Source: Symbiodinium microadriaticum
Lineage: Eukaryota; Sar; Dinophyceae; Suessiales; Symbiodiniaceae
Reading direction: 5' to 3'
DNA length: 64,000 nt
NCBI GenBank assembly: GCA_001939145.1
Contig: LSRX01000797.1
Span: 239,067 to 303,066, forward strand
This document shows, one piece after another, positions 63,601 through 64,000 of the stretch. The translations under genes and the position numbers were made by a program. Below the pieces are notes generated by a model. It did not search any database. It saw nothing but the letters and a program-made list of their open reading frames with translations, and was not told the DNA's origin. The stretch's first letter is position 1; each line of letters starts with the position of its first letter.

Positions 63601-64000
63601 CACGTTCTCTCAATACCCCGACTTTGTCGCTTCCGTGGCTCAAGATCGTGATGCACGTTTTGTCTACTTGTGTATACAGATGCTTCAATATGTATAAATA
63701 TATATATATATATATATATGAGCCCGATACCTTTAGGGTCTATTTAACCACGTTTGTTGTCTTCAGTACATAAATGGAAAGTTGAATGGCTCCTGTAGAC
63801 ACAAACCCATTACAAAGGCATAACCCGAAAAGTTTCAGACCGACTATGTTATATTTTCTAATGAATAATTCAAGGTTATCATTCATATTCAAGGAGAGGT
63901 CCATGATTGTGATAGACACGAATATACTTGCAACAACCTCCAATAAGCAAAGTCGGTCTATCATCGTGATAGATACAGATATACATTGATAACCCCCCCC

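Noticed and set aside
1-64000. tRNA, rRNA and spliced-leader RNA genes
   Set aside because: I looked for T-loop-like GGTTCRANYCC blocks, and for SL matches, on both strands and found none I could fold or extend convincingly. A tRNAscan and Infernal run would be decisive.

Overview
The window looks like nuclear DNA of a dinoflagellate, most likely of the Symbiodinium group. Four things in the sequence point there. Genes are cut into very small exons whose introns mostly begin GC or GA rather than GT, with an invariant G after the acceptor AG. There are scattered TTTAGGG-type tracts, abundant long microsatellites, and one LINE-type retrotransposon of a kind I associate with this group. All genes I can assign confidently lie on the + strand.

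Layout. 0.7-0.8 kb holds one exon of a sulfotransferase-like gene. 0.8-17.9 kb is mostly intergenic or intronic DNA with CTA/CTG triplet arrays, a TA-flanked MITE and only weak open frames. 18.0-29.8 kb is a nucleotidyl cyclase gene of at least 22 recognisable exons, none long enough to stand out as an ORF. It runs from a membrane segment, through the complete class III cyclase catalytic domain, to a conserved C-terminal tail. Its introns carry MITEs, telomere-like repeats and microsatellites. 29.8-39.4 kb is repeat-rich with long (CTA)n and tetranucleotide arrays. 39.48-47.82 kb is an apparently intact LINE with a Gag-like ORF1 and a 2343-residue ORF2 (RNase H, APE-like endonuclease, reverse transcriptase, zinc fingers), sitting in phase inside a (TGTATA)n microsatellite. 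48-54.5 kb holds a candidate exon, triplet arrays with a 155-base assembly gap, and microsatellites. 54.7-57.2 kb is an intronless, full-length elongation factor 2 gene interrupted by one in-frame UGA. 57.2-64 kb has candidate exons of an unidentified membrane protein and ends in tetranucleotide repeats.

How it fits together. The genes are not an operon. They are independent nuclear genes in a repeat-rich landscape. EF2 is a translation factor and the cyclase a signalling enzyme, but the cyclase has lost a metal-binding Asp (now Asn) and the transition-state Arg (now Lys). The EF2 has an internal UGA. Either several genes here are decaying paralogues, or recoding or RNA editing is involved. 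Exon boundaries were drawn by eye from family conservation and splice dinucleotides; no alignment or search was run.
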